From Stutzerimonas stutzeri (GTDB taxonomy: Bacteria; Pseudomonadota; Gammaproteobacteria; Pseudomonadales; Pseudomonadaceae), in the NCBI RefSeq assembly GCF_015291885.1, contig NZ_CP036186.1:2879001-2943000 (forward strand): 64,000 nucleotides of DNA. Reading direction: 5' to 3'. This document shows, in pieces, positions 55,246-63,912 of the stretch (its first letter is position 1; every line of letters starts with the position of its first letter). The notes under the pieces are model-generated. The model saw nothing but the letters and a program-made list of their open reading frames with translations, was not told where the DNA came from and ran no database searches. The position numbers were made by a program, and so were the translations under genes.

Positions 55246-55653
55246 ATGGCCAATCCATACCACGATCACAACCTGGCCCTGCTGGCCCATCTGCGCGGCA
55301 TCCTGCTCGCCATGGGCGAGGCCGAACAAGTCTCGGAAGAAAGCCACGCACTGTTTCTCGAACGCTTCGACGAACTGATCATGAACCTGCAGAACGTGCC
55401 GGAAGAGCGCCACATGGGCCAGGACCTGATCTGCCAGGTCTTCCACCGCTATCCCCAGATCGCCCATCTGGTCCCGCGCGATTTACTGTGGTACTTCGGC
55501 GGCGACTGCCTGCACTTCATGCCGGATGACGAGATCGCCGTCTTCCAGCAGCTGGAAGAGCGCCGCTACGAAGCCGAGCAGAACGACGAACCGTTCGACT
55601 GGAACCGTGAAAAGCAGCTATTGAGCATGCAGGACGAGGGTGCACGGCACTGA
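55246..55653 (+). CDS. conserved hypothetical small protein
   Basis: A soluble acidic protein of about 135 aa beginning MANPYHDHNLALLAHLRGIL. It has no membrane segment. The C-terminal half contains FHRYPQIAHLVPRDLLWYFGGDCLHFMPDDEIAVFQQLEERRYEAE. I remember this kind of protein in pseudomonads but cannot assign a domain. A TATAAT lies 35 bp upstream. An in-frame extension to 54976 overlaps pcpS and is not real. Confidence 0.75.
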   Translation: MANPYHDHNLALLAHLRGILLAMGEAEQVSEESHALFLERFDELIMNLQNVPEERHMGQDLICQVFHRYPQIAHLVPRDLLWYFGGDCLHFMPDDEIAVFQQLEERRYEAEQNDEPFDWNREKQLLSMQDEGARH

Positions 55654-55736
55654 TCTCTGCGCTTCCCAGCCGTATGAACCTGCTGCTTCCGTGCTGTAAT
55701 AAACATCAAGCGTCACCACGATGAAGGAATAGATGG

Positions 55737-56159
55737 ATGAGTAACATCGATGTGCGCTGGCAGCAGCGGCTAAGCAATTTTCGCCGAGCGCTCACTCAAT
55801 TGGACGAAGCAATTGAACTCATGCAGCGGCGCGAGTTATCCCGGCTCGAAAAGCAAGGAGTCATTCAGGCCTTTGAATACTCGTACGAACTCGGCTGGAA
55901 TACCCTGAAAGACTTTCTCGTGTGGCAAGGCATAGAAGGTATCGTCGGTTCTCGCGACACGATACGGGAGGGATTTAGCAAGGGTTTGATCGAGGACGGG
56001 CACGGCTGGATGCAGATGCTCACAGATCGTAACCGCACCTCGCACACCTACAACGAGGAAACCGCCGAAGCCATCCTCGAGAATATAAGAAAGCAACATC
56101 ACTCATTGTTAAAGGCCCTAGTGAAAACTCTGGCAGACCGGGCGGATGCTACGTTATGA
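55737..56159 (+). CDS. hepT: HEPN-domain toxin, HepT/HI0074-like
   Basis: An all-helical protein of 140 aa of the nucleotidyltransferase substrate-binding (HI0074) group. The HEPN signature R-x4-H-x-Y is fully present as RNRTSHTY (Arg98, His103, Tyr105). In HepT toxins this motif is the RNase site, and its tyrosine is the residue AMPylated by the partner. AAGGAA (55723-55728) precedes the ATG at 55737. It overlaps the partner gene by 4 bp (ATGA), so translation is coupled. The base composition is lower in GC than the neighbours, suggesting transfer. Confidence 0.87.
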   Translation: MSNIDVRWQQRLSNFRRALTQLDEAIELMQRRELSRLEKQGVIQAFEYSYELGWNTLKDFLVWQGIEGIVGSRDTIREGFSKGLIEDGHGWMQMLTDRNRTSHTYNEETAEAILENIRKQHHSLLKALVKTLADRADATL

Positions 56160-56494
56160 CCGGGACTAGCACTGGGCTTAGGGAGCTGGACATCCAGCTC
56201 ATTCACAATGTACTTCGACAATACCCAAAGGTAACCGAAGCGATTCTTTACGGCTCACGAGCCAAAGGAAATTATCGCCCCGGCTCCGATATTGATCTTA
56301 CCCTCAGAGGCGACCAGCTCTCACATAGTGATTTGCTTGATATAGAACAGTCAGTGGATGATCTGCTTTTACCCTACAAAATTGATCTTTCCTTGCTCCG
56401 CCAAATTGACAACCCGGAACTGATCAAACATATCGAGCGCGTTGGGCAGTCGTTCTATCGGAACACGGCGGGGAGCAGCCAAGCCGCGCGCTAA
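56156..56494 (+). CDS. mntA: minimal nucleotidyltransferase antitoxin, MntA/HI0073-like
   Basis: A minimal nucleotidyltransferase of 112 aa. The catalytic signature GS-x10-DxD is complete: Gly33-Ser34, then Asp45-Ile-Asp47 in YGSRAKGNYRPGSDIDLTL. MntA antitoxins of type VII systems add AMP to the tyrosine of the HEPN partner, which blocks its RNase. The motif and the 4-bp overlap with the HEPN gene support that role. It lies in a GC-poor patch between core genes and the surface-glycan locus. Confidence 0.87.
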   Translation: MTGTSTGLRELDIQLIHNVLRQYPKVTEAILYGSRAKGNYRPGSDIDLTLRGDQLSHSDLLDIEQSVDDLLLPYKIDLSLLRQIDNPELIKHIERVGQSFYRNTAGSSQAAR

Positions 56495-56570
56495 ACATTA
56501 GCGGCTTGATGTGTGATGGCCCGCGGCCCGCGGCGGCCCGAACGCTAAAAGAGCCAGATCAAGTACTGTA

Positions 56571-58586
56571 CTACTCCGGCTCCACCCTCCGCTGCTGGTA
56601 GATCCAATCGACGATCTCGCCCTCCGGCACATACCCGCTCACCACTTCACGAAGCAGTTGCCGCACCTGGGGGTAATCATCGGTTTCCACCGCCTTGAGC
56701 AGTTTTGCCAACCGGTCCTTGAGTACATCCCAGTCGAGATATTCCTCATCAGCGCGCATGATCATCGGATGCTCGGTGGGGCTCACGTTGTCGCCGATCA
56801 ATAGCTCCTCGTACAGCTTCTCGCCGGGGCGCAGACCGGTGTATTCGATAGCGATATCCCCGTGCGGGCATTTCTCAGAACGAACACTCAGGCCAGACAG
56901 ATGAATGAGCTTCTCCGCCAGCTCAGCGATCTTCACCGGCTGTCCCATATCCAGCACAAACACGTCACCGCCCTGCCCCATCGAGCCCGCCTGGATCACC
57001 AGCTGAGCCGCTTCGGGAATGGTCATGAAGTAACGGGTGATCTTCGGATGCGTCACCGTCACCGGCCCGCCCGCGCGGATCTGCGCATAGAAACGAGGGA
57101 TGACCGAGCCCGACGAGCCGAGCACATTGCCGAAACGCACCATGGTGAAACGGGTCTTGTTGACGTGATGCACACTGCCCGCAGTGCCAAACAAGCCCGG
57201 CGCCGGTTCACGGCTGAGCGCCTGCAGAACCAGCTCAGCAACACGCTTGGTACTGCCCATCACGTTCGTCGGCCGAACGGCCTTGTCAGTGGAGATCAGC
57301 ACGAAGTTGCTAACCCCCGCCTGAACGGCTGCCTGCGCCGTGTTCAGGGTGCCAATCACATTGTTCAGTACGCCCTCGGCCACGTTGTGCTCAACCATGG
57401 GCACATGCTTGTAGGCGGCCGCGTGATAGATCGTCTCCACCCCCCAGGTGCGCATCACATCCAGCAACCGATCAGCATTGCGGATGGAACCCAGGATCGG
57501 CACCAGCTTGATCGGCAATGACGTACGCTCGATCAGACGCTCCAATTCCATATGGATGCTGTAAAGGTTGAACTCACTGTGTTCGAACAACAGCAGCGCC
57601 TGCGGCTTGTTCGAAAGGATCTGACGGCACAGCTCCGAGCCGATAGACCCGCCTGCACCGGTCACCATCACCACCTTGCCACGGATACACTTCTCGAACA
57701 GTGCCTGCTGCGGTGGTACCGCGTCGCGCCCCAGCAGGTCGGCAATGTCCACCTCCTGGATGTCTTCGACCTGCACTTTGCCGCTCGCCAGATCCATAAA
57801 GCCCGGCACACTGCGTACATGCAGCGGGAAACACTCGAGCATTTCCAGAATCTCGCGACGACGACCGCGTGACGCCGAAGGAATGGCCAACAAGATCTCG
57901 GCCGCCCCCGTATCCTCGACCAACTGCCCGATGTGCTTGGCGGAATAAACGCGCAACCCGGCAATGACCCGGTTGTGCAGATTCGGGTCGTCGTCGATAA
58001 ACGCCACAGGTCGCATCGCACGCCCCATGCGCAAAGCGGCAACCAGCTGATTGCCGGCAGCACCTGCGCCGTACACGGCAACCTTGGGCAGACCAGCCTC
58101 CTTGCCCTTAAACTTGGTCAGCGAATCCGGCGAGAACCAGTCGCCCATGAAGTATTGGCGCATCAGCAGGCGCAAGCCGCCAATCAATACCAGGCTCAAC
58201 CACCAGTAGTTGAAGACCATCGAGCGCGGGATCAGCTTGGGCGCTTCGGTGTGCCAATACACCGCGAGGGAAAGCAGCAACGCTGAGAGCGTGACGGCCT
58301 TCGCAATGGCCATCAGCGCGTCGTTGCCGAAATAGCGCATTACCGCGCGGTACATGCCGAAGCGGATAAAGAACGGAATAGCAACTAGCGGCGCGATACC
58401 GAACAACCAAGCATGACCGCCGAACGGCTCGATATTCTTCGAGTCTCCCAGTCGCACCACAAACGCCAGCCAGAGCGCCGCCCATACAAGCACGACATCC
58501 GTAGCTACCTGGATCAGGCGCTTATGCCGACGCGGTAACGCGACTAGTCGAACCCGCAATTTTTCAGCCAACCTCAACACAAGCAC
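56571..58586 (-). CDS. wbpM: UDP-GlcNAc 4,6-dehydratase WbpM
   Basis: A membrane-anchored enzyme of 671 aa of the WbpM/FlaA1 family. It turns UDP-GlcNAc into UDP-4-keto-6-deoxy-GlcNAc, the precursor of QuiNAc, FucNAc and bacillosamine. Four N-terminal helices and a CoA-binding-like domain (VAVYGAGAAGNQLVAAL) precede the catalytic Rossmann domain with TGAGGSIGSELCRQI (from residue 309) and STDKAVRPTNVMGSTKR. The catalytic tyrosine of ordinary epimerases is replaced by methionine (Met443-x3-Lys447), which is diagnostic of WbpM. The GTG start has AAGGAAGGGG just upstream. Confidence 0.95.
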   Translation of the reverse strand: MLVLRLAEKLRVRLVALPRRHKRLIQVATDVVLVWAALWLAFVVRLGDSKNIEPFGGHAWLFGIAPLVAIPFFIRFGMYRAVMRYFGNDALMAIAKAVTLSALLLSLAVYWHTEAPKLIPRSMVFNYWWLSLVLIGGLRLLMRQYFMGDWFSPDSLTKFKGKEAGLPKVAVYGAGAAGNQLVAALRMGRAMRPVAFIDDDPNLHNRVIAGLRVYSAKHIGQLVEDTGAAEILLAIPSASRGRRREILEMLECFPLHVRSVPGFMDLASGKVQVEDIQEVDIADLLGRDAVPPQQALFEKCIRGKVVMVTGAGGSIGSELCRQILSNKPQALLLFEHSEFNLYSIHMELERLIERTSLPIKLVPILGSIRNADRLLDVMRTWGVETIYHAAAYKHVPMVEHNVAEGVLNNVIGTLNTAQAAVQAGVSNFVLISTDKAVRPTNVMGSTKRVAELVLQALSREPAPGLFGTAGSVHHVNKTRFTMVRFGNVLGSSGSVIPRFYAQIRAGGPVTVTHPKITRYFMTIPEAAQLVIQAGSMGQGGDVFVLDMGQPVKIAELAEKLIHLSGLSVRSEKCPHGDIAIEYTGLRPGEKLYEELLIGDNVSPTEHPMIMRADEEYLDWDVLKDRLAKLLKAVETDDYPQVRQLLREVVSGYVPEGEIVDWIYQQRRVEPE

Positions 58587-58742
58587 GCCCCTTCCTTAGC
58601 ACAAACCACTGAACCAAACTGACCAGGTGAAACCATCAGAGCAACGAAAACAAAGCAAAGCACAACCCAGACGATATCAACCAAGCGACTCGGAAATCCG
58701 ACCTGCGGTAAACACTTTCCGAGAGGCTTGGTGACCCACTTC

Positions 58743-59294
58743 TTATCGAACGACCCGATCTCCAGAGCCCTTTCCTGCCACAGTCATAAAGATGTACTTG
58801 AAGTAGTTCGCTACGGTCAGGCTTTCGATCATCTGCTTATCCGTCTCCGCCAGCAGAACCGGCGTCGACATGTCGATCTCACTGACCTGTGCCAAACCCG
58901 TAATGCCAGGCCGCACATCGTAAACACCGCGCTTGGCACGTTCGGCCGTCAGTTCCTCCTGATTGAACAAACCTGGTCGCGGCCCCACTAGGCTCATCTC
59001 GCCCTTGAGCACATTCCAAAGCTGCGGCAGCTCGTCCAGCTTGGTCTTGCGCAGAAAATGTCCGAAGCGGGTAATAGAAGCACTGCTGGCCAGATGGCTG
59101 GCAACCGAAGCCGTGTCCACTTTCATCGTACGGAACTTGACCAAAGTGAATGGCTTCTGGTCACGGCCAACCCGCACTTGGCGAAAGATTGGTGAGCCCG
59201 TATCGAACAGCCCGATAACCGTAAGCACGAGCAGCACGGGGAGGCCAACAAGCAAACCGAGAAGCGAAAAAACTAAATCGAAAAGACGAATCAC
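58743..59294 (-). CDS. PglC/WreU-like monotopic phosphoglycosyl transferase
   Basis: A sugar transferase of 183 aa that transfers a HexNAc-1-phosphate onto undecaprenyl phosphate and so starts the glycan. It is the short monotopic type: one N-terminal re-entrant helix (LFDLVFSLLGLLVGLPVLLVLTVIGL) then the catalytic core FTLVKFRTMKVDT, TKLDELPQLWNVLKGEMSLVGPRPG and VRPGITGLAQVSEID. It lies between wbpM and an epimerase/reductase gene. Together they resemble the WreV-WreU-WreQ set that builds and loads QuiNAc in Rhizobium. The exact sugar is inferred. Confidence 0.9.
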   Translation of the reverse strand: MIRLFDLVFSLLGLLVGLPVLLVLTVIGLFDTGSPIFRQVRVGRDQKPFTLVKFRTMKVDTASVASHLASSASITRFGHFLRKTKLDELPQLWNVLKGEMSLVGPRPGLFNQEELTAERAKRGVYDVRPGITGLAQVSEIDMSTPVLLAETDKQMIESLTVANYFKYIFMTVAGKGSGDRVVR

Positions 59295-59312
59295 GAAGTT
59301 ACCTGCAAAGGA

Positions 59313-60248
59313 TCAATTGGAACGCTCGAAACAGCGACGCAGCCCCTCTTCTACTGTGTAGGGCGGCTTCCAGTCCAGCAGCTCGCATGTCTTGCTGATG
59401 TCTACTTGAAGCGAGCCGAGCAGCCGCTGTGCCATGGCCCTTTTCCCCAACAACGTGGCACCAAGCTGAAGCGCACCAGGCGGAACAGGGATTAATCGTG
59501 CGGGCTTACCCATTGCTTTGCCCACTCCACGCAGCAATTCGGTGGTGGACAGGTCTTCACCATCCCCAGCCAGAAACACCTGATTGGCGGCGGCGGCATG
59601 ATCAATGCAACGGATGACCAGATCAACCAGATTGTCGATGCCAACCAGCGATCGTTTGTTGTAGATGGCCCCGAGCGGAAGCGGAACGCCCTTCTCTATC
59701 CAGCGAACCAAGCTGCCAAAGTTTCCAGGCGCGCCGGGGCCGTAAACCAGCGGCGGGCGGATGATTACCACCTCCATACCTGTTTCGGCAGCCAACTGCA
59801 TCAAGCCTTGCTCTGCTTCCCACTTAGACTGGGCATAGGGTTCTGCGGGGTTGGCCAGGTCGCTGGCGCGAAAGGGACGAGTATTGATATTGCCGTTTAC
59901 GCCAATGGAACTGATAAAAACGAAGCGTTTCACTCCGGCAGCTGCAGCCTGGCGCGCCAGATTCAACGTGCCTTCCACATTGACGCGGCGGTACTCGGCC
60001 AAAGGATCAGCCACTTCGTCCTTCATGATATGGGCACGGGCTGCGGCGTGAACTAACACATCTTGGCCAGTTAGCAATTCAACCAAATCAGCCTGTTCTA
60101 AATCACCTACCGCTATGAGGCCCATGCCGACTGGCGTCAATGGCAATCTTCGACACAACCCCGTCACCTCTACCTCGGGAGCAAGTGCAGTTTGCGAGAA
60201 CAGACGCGACCCCACAAAGCCGCTGGCGCCGGTTAGCACAACTTTCAT
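59313..60248 (-). CDS. NAD-dependent sugar-nucleotide epimerase/4-reductase
   Basis: A short-chain dehydrogenase of about 311 aa. It has the nucleotide motif GASGFVGSR, the catalytic tyrosine and lysine in YAQSKWE, and the substrate region RPPLVYGPGAPGNFGSLVRWIEKGVPLPLGAIYNKRSLVGI. Relatives (WbpK, WbpV, WreQ) reduce or epimerise the WbpM product. The ATG at 60248 shares an ATGA overlap with the upstream GT2 gene; an ATG at 60254 lies too close to the ribosome-binding site. With the PglC-like gene next door it probably makes the first sugar of the glycan. Confidence 0.88.
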   Translation of the reverse strand: MKVVLTGASGFVGSRLFSQTALAPEVEVTGLCRRLPLTPVGMGLIAVGDLEQADLVELLTGQDVLVHAAARAHIMKDEVADPLAEYRRVNVEGTLNLARQAAAAGVKRFVFISSIGVNGNINTRPFRASDLANPAEPYAQSKWEAEQGLMQLAAETGMEVVIIRPPLVYGPGAPGNFGSLVRWIEKGVPLPLGAIYNKRSLVGIDNLVDLVIRCIDHAAAANQVFLAGDGEDLSTTELLRGVGKAMGKPARLIPVPPGALQLGATLLGKRAMAQRLLGSLQVDISKTCELLDWKPPYTVEEGLRRCFERSN

Positions 60249-60997
60249 AAACATACCTGCCGGAAGAACTTGATTGGCAGCCGGAGCAATAGCATCGGAG
60301 TGGATGCGGATATCTTGTTCTCACGTAACGACCGCAACATCTCCCGCGTAGAAATCATATTGCTCTTAAAGCCGGCAGTACTCGCCCCACCGGTACGCAT
60401 CCTGACCCAATGCCTGCCGGTAATCTTGTAACGAGCACCATCGAGTAGTATAAGCCTGACGAGAAAGTCAAAGTCTGCAGCAATCCTGTAACCCAGCTTA
60501 TACAGTCCGACACGGTCATAAGCGGACTTCCGGACAAAGACTGCCGGGTGAGGCGGCATAAGCCCAAAGCGGAACATCCAAGGCCGAAAGCCAACTGCTC
60601 GGTAAGTCCTGACGGGGCGACCAAGATCATCATCCGTCACAAAGTCGACATCACCGAGCACCACTTCCAAGGTCGGATCAACCGCAAAGATTTCGGCCAC
60701 CTCTTTCAATACCTCTGAATGAACATAAAAGTCATCCGAGTTGAGAATACCGACTACTTCACCGCTGGCACGCAGAACGCCCTTGTTCATCGCATCGTAA
60801 ATTCCCTGGTCTGGCTCCGAAATAACCTCAGTGACCAACCCAGGATATTGGGCTAATACCTCCAAGGTCGCATCAGAAGAGCCACCATCGACTACGATGT
60901 ATTGCAGATTGGAATAGTTCTGAGCCGCTACAGACTCGAGCGTTTCCCCGATGGTGGCGGCACTGTTGTAGGCAACCGTAATAAGCGAGATATTCAC
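60245..60997 (-). CDS. family 2 glycosyltransferase
   Basis: A GT-A glycosyltransferase of 250 aa. MNISLITVAYNSAATIGETLESVAAQ and IVVDGGSSDATLEVL start the domain. The acidic site is ILNSDDFYV, and the later motif is MPPHPAVFVRKSAYDRVGLYKLGYRIAADFDFLVRL. This last form is seen in WcaA/WfgS-type transferases of O-antigen clusters. It shares a 4-bp overlap with the epimerase gene downstream and lies 10 bp after manC. The sugar transferred is unknown, but fucose or another GDP-sugar is plausible given the operon. Confidence 0.87.
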   Translation of the reverse strand: MNISLITVAYNSAATIGETLESVAAQNYSNLQYIVVDGGSSDATLEVLAQYPGLVTEVISEPDQGIYDAMNKGVLRASGEVVGILNSDDFYVHSEVLKEVAEIFAVDPTLEVVLGDVDFVTDDDLGRPVRTYRAVGFRPWMFRFGLMPPHPAVFVRKSAYDRVGLYKLGYRIAADFDFLVRLILLDGARYKITGRHWVRMRTGGASTAGFKSNMISTREMLRSLRENKISASTPMLLLRLPIKFFRQVCL

Positions 60998-61006
60998 CGA
61001 AGCCCC

Positions 61007-62416
61007 TTATACGCGGCCATAATGATCTTCAAAGCGAACGATATCGTCCTCTCCTAGGTAAGAACCAGACTGAACTTCGATAAGCTCAAGCGGAATTTTC
61101 CCCGGATTCTCCAAGGAATGGATTTCGCCGATGGGAATGTAGGTAGATTCATTCTCAGTAACTAGAAACGATTTATTGCCGCTCGTCACTTTCGCAGTAC
61201 CACTGACCACAATCCAATGCTCGGCGCGGTGATGATGCATCTGCACTGACAGCTTGGCGCCCGGTTTTACCGTGATGCGCTTGACCTGATAGCGCTGACC
61301 GTCATCAATGGAGTCGTAAACGCCCCAAGGGCGGTACACCTCTCGGTGGTTGATGTGCTCATGCCGGCCGTCAGCCTTGATCTGCTCGACGATCTTTTTC
61401 ACGTCCTGCACGCAATCCTTATGGGCAACCAGCACGGCGTCCTTGGTCTCTACGATGACCAAGTCTTCGACCCCCAACGTTGCAACCAGGCGGCTTTCGG
61501 CATATACATACGTATTGGACGTGCCTTGTCCAATCACGTCGCCCTTGAATACATTACCTCCGACATCTTTGGCACTTACATCCCACAACGCGGACCAAGA
61601 GCCTATATCGCTCCAACCAGCATCCAACGCGACCATTACCGCGTCGCCCGTTTTTTCCATTACGGCATAGTCAATCGAATCATCCGGGCAAGCTGCAAAT
61701 AGTTCTGGGTCGACACGAGTAAAATGCAGGTCTTGAGTCCCCCCATCCAAAGCTTTTTTGCAGGCATCAAGAATTTCTGGACGGAACTGCTGCAACTCTT
61801 CCAAATAACGACTGGCACGGAACATGAACATTCCACTGTTCCAGAAGTAACAGCCACTGCTCAGGTATTCCTGAGCAGTGGTTAGGTCCGGCTTCTCTAC
61901 GAAACGGCTGACAGCAAAGCTCCCCTCCCCGACCTGATTACCCTTTTCGATGTACCCATAACCGGTTTCCGGAGCGCTCGGCACAATACCGAAAGTCACC
62001 AACTTGCCACTGACAGCCAGAGGCAATGCCTTATGGATGCTGGCGTGGAAAGCATCTACATCTTGAATAAGATGATCTGCAGCCAGGACCAGCAGTATTG
62101 GATCCTCAGCTTCTCCACTGACCTGCAACGCTGCCAAGGCAATTGCCGGTGCGGTGTTGCGCCCGACCGGTTCCAGCACGATATTGACTTGTTCAAGTCC
62201 CATTACACGCAACTGCTCGGCAGCAAGAAACCGGTGTTCCTCGTTGCAGATTAGTCGCGGCACAGCCATATCCAATCCCTGCAGCCGCTGCAGGGTCGCC
62301 TGCAACATGGACAGTTCGGCATTCGCCAAGGGCAGAAATTGTTTGGGATTAAGCTGACGCGACAGAGGCCACAGGCGGGAGCCATTGCCCCCGGCCATGA
62401 TTACGGGGAAAAGCAT
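61007..62416 (-). CDS. manC: mannose-1-phosphate guanylyltransferase / mannose-6-phosphate isomerase
   Basis: A bifunctional enzyme of 469 aa that supplies GDP-mannose. The N-terminal guanylyltransferase has [23 protein letters not shown]. The C-terminal isomerase is a cupin with [46 protein letters not shown]. It corresponds to ManC of colanic-acid and O-antigen loci (AlgA/WbpW-like in Pseudomonas). It follows gmd-fcl-gmm in order, so GDP-mannose made here feeds GDP-fucose synthesis. Confidence 0.93.
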   Translation of the reverse strand: MLFPVIMAGGNGSRLWPLSRQLNPKQFLPLANAELSMLQATLQRLQGLDMAVPRLICNEEHRFLAAEQLRVMGLEQVNIVLEPVGRNTAPAIALAALQVSGEAEDPILLVLAADHLIQDVDAFHASIHKALPLAVSGKLVTFGIVPSAPETGYGYIEKGNQVGEGSFAVSRFVEKPDLTTAQEYLSSGCYFWNSGMFMFRASRYLEELQQFRPEILDACKKALDGGTQDLHFTRVDPELFAACPDDSIDYAVMEKTGDAVMVALDAGWSDIGSWSALWDVSAKDVGGNVFKGDVIGQGTSNTYVYAESRLVATLGVEDLVIVETKDAVLVAHKDCVQDVKKIVEQIKADGRHEHINHREVYRPWGVYDSIDDGQRYQVKRITVKPGAKLSVQMHHHRAEHWIVVSGTAKVTSGNKSFLVTENESTYIPIGEIHSLENPGKIPLELIEVQSGSYLGEDDIVRFEDHYGRV

Positions 62417-62443
62417 GTCAATTATCCTGTCGGACTCATTTTG

Positions 62444-62914
62444 TTAAAGCAATGCTTGTAGATAAGCACGGGTATTGGCGTGCACTTCAGTGGATGCTTT
62501 CACTTCAGAAATGTTCCACCAGCGGAAATGGCCGTGCTGATCGGTCGGAGGGGTAAGTGTGAATCCCTTAGGAAGCAGCAGGCGATAACCCAGCACGACA
62601 TAATGCGTGTCAGGTGCACTACCTCCCTCGCCGTACACACTGTCCTGGTAAAAATGCTCATACACATCCAGCAAACGGGCTTGGTTCCGCTCGAAAACAT
62701 GCCCCAGCTCGCCTTGGGCCAGCCTCCGAAAAGCGCCATCAAGGGATTCGTTTTTCAGGATCCGCCCTCCCGGCACAAACCAACCCCCCTGCGCTGGACG
62801 ATTCAGACGCTGCCCCAAAAGCACCTCCCCTTGCTGGTTTTGTACGACGAGATCGATGGAAACTAGCGGGGTGGACGCAATTACAGTACGGAAGGTGTCA
62901 TCGGACAACCACAT
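62444..62914 (-). CDS. gmm: GDP-mannose mannosyl hydrolase (Nudix, Gmm)
   Basis: A Nudix-fold protein of 156 aa matching Gmm (WcaH), which splits GDP-mannose or GDP-glucose into GDP and free sugar. The altered Nudix signature, GGRILKNESLDGAFRRLAQGELG, lacks the classic second-glutamate pattern, as expected for this branch. Other family motifs are STPLVSIDLVVQNQQGEVLLGQRLNRPAQGGWFVPGG and GHFRWWNISEV. It lies between fcl and manC, the same place as in the E. coli colanic-acid operon. It may balance GDP-sugar pools. Confidence 0.92.
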   Translation of the reverse strand: MWLSDDTFRTVIASTPLVSIDLVVQNQQGEVLLGQRLNRPAQGGWFVPGGRILKNESLDGAFRRLAQGELGHVFERNQARLLDVYEHFYQDSVYGEGGSAPDTHYVVLGYRLLLPKGFTLTPPTDQHGHFRWWNISEVKASTEVHANTRAYLQALL

Positions 62915-62932
62915 ATTAAAAAACCTATTAGG

Positions 62933-63910
62933 TCAGTGTGTGCGAGCCAGCCCCTGATGAGCAACATACCAGGCATAGGCATCACGCAAACCGTCTTCCA
63001 GGCCAATACTGGCCTGCCAACCCAGGGCTTTAAGGCGCGAAATATCCATTAACTTGCGGGGCGCGCCGTCCGGTTTAGTGGCATCGAAACTCAGTCGTCC
63101 TGAGAAACCTGTCACCTTGGCAATGGTCTCTGCCAACTCACGAACGGTGCAATCGATACCGCTACCGACGTTGATATGCGTAAGCATCGGTTGGGTATTG
63201 GCTTGGTAGGTTTCGTCATCCAACTCCATCACATGCACGCTGGCGGCGGCCATGTCGTCCACATGCAGAAATTCGCGCATTGGCTTGCCGCTACCCCAGA
63301 TTATCACTTCATCATCCCCCCGTTGCACAGCCTCATGAAAACGACGCAGCAAGGCTGGGATCACATGGCTGTTCTCTGGGTGGAAGTTGTCATGCGGGCC
63401 GTACAGGTTAGTCGGCATCACGCTGCGGTAATCACGGCCATGCTGACGGTTGTAGCTTTCGCACAGTTTGATGCCGGCGATCTTGGCGATGGCGTAAGGC
63501 TCATTGGTCGGCTCGAGAACGCCAGTCAGCAACGCCGCTTCCTTCATCGGCTGTTCGGCATGTTTGGGATAGATGCACGAAGAACCAAGAAACAGCAGCT
63601 TCTGCACATCGTTCTGATGTGCAGCTTGGATGATATTGGCTTCGATCATCAGGTTCTGATAGATGAAGTCGGCCGGGTAAGTATTGTTGGCATGAATACC
63701 ACCCACTTTGGCTGCCGCTAGGTATACCTGTGCAATCCGATTGGACTGGATGTAGCGCTGTACCGCCGCCTGATCGAGCAGATCCAACTCATTACGGTCT
63801 GCAGTGAGAATATTCACATAGCCCAGCGCCTTCAGGCGCCGGACAATGGCCGAGCCGACCATCCCACGATGGCCGGCAATAAAAATAGCCTGATTCAGAT
63901 CACGTCCCAC
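62933..63910 (-). CDS. fcl: GDP-L-fucose synthase
   Basis: An epimerase-reductase of 325 aa that turns GDP-4-keto-6-deoxymannose into GDP-L-fucose with NADPH. The nucleotide-binding segment is [16 protein letters not shown]. The conserved [11 protein letters not shown] supplies the catalytic serine and cysteine, and the tyrosine-lysine pair is in PYAIAKIAG. The start is a GTG with GGAGA 7-8 bases upstream, 2 bases after the gmd stop. It is the partner of gmd, the preceding gene. Confidence 0.93.
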   Translation of the reverse strand: MGRDLNQAIFIAGHRGMVGSAIVRRLKALGYVNILTADRNELDLLDQAAVQRYIQSNRIAQVYLAAAKVGGIHANNTYPADFIYQNLMIEANIIQAAHQNDVQKLLFLGSSCIYPKHAEQPMKEAALLTGVLEPTNEPYAIAKIAGIKLCESYNRQHGRDYRSVMPTNLYGPHDNFHPENSHVIPALLRRFHEAVQRGDDEVIIWGSGKPMREFLHVDDMAAASVHVMELDDETYQANTQPMLTHINVGSGIDCTVRELAETIAKVTGFSGRLSFDATKPDGAPRKLMDISRLKALGWQASIGLEDGLRDAYAWYVAHQGLARTH

Positions 63911-63912
63911 AC

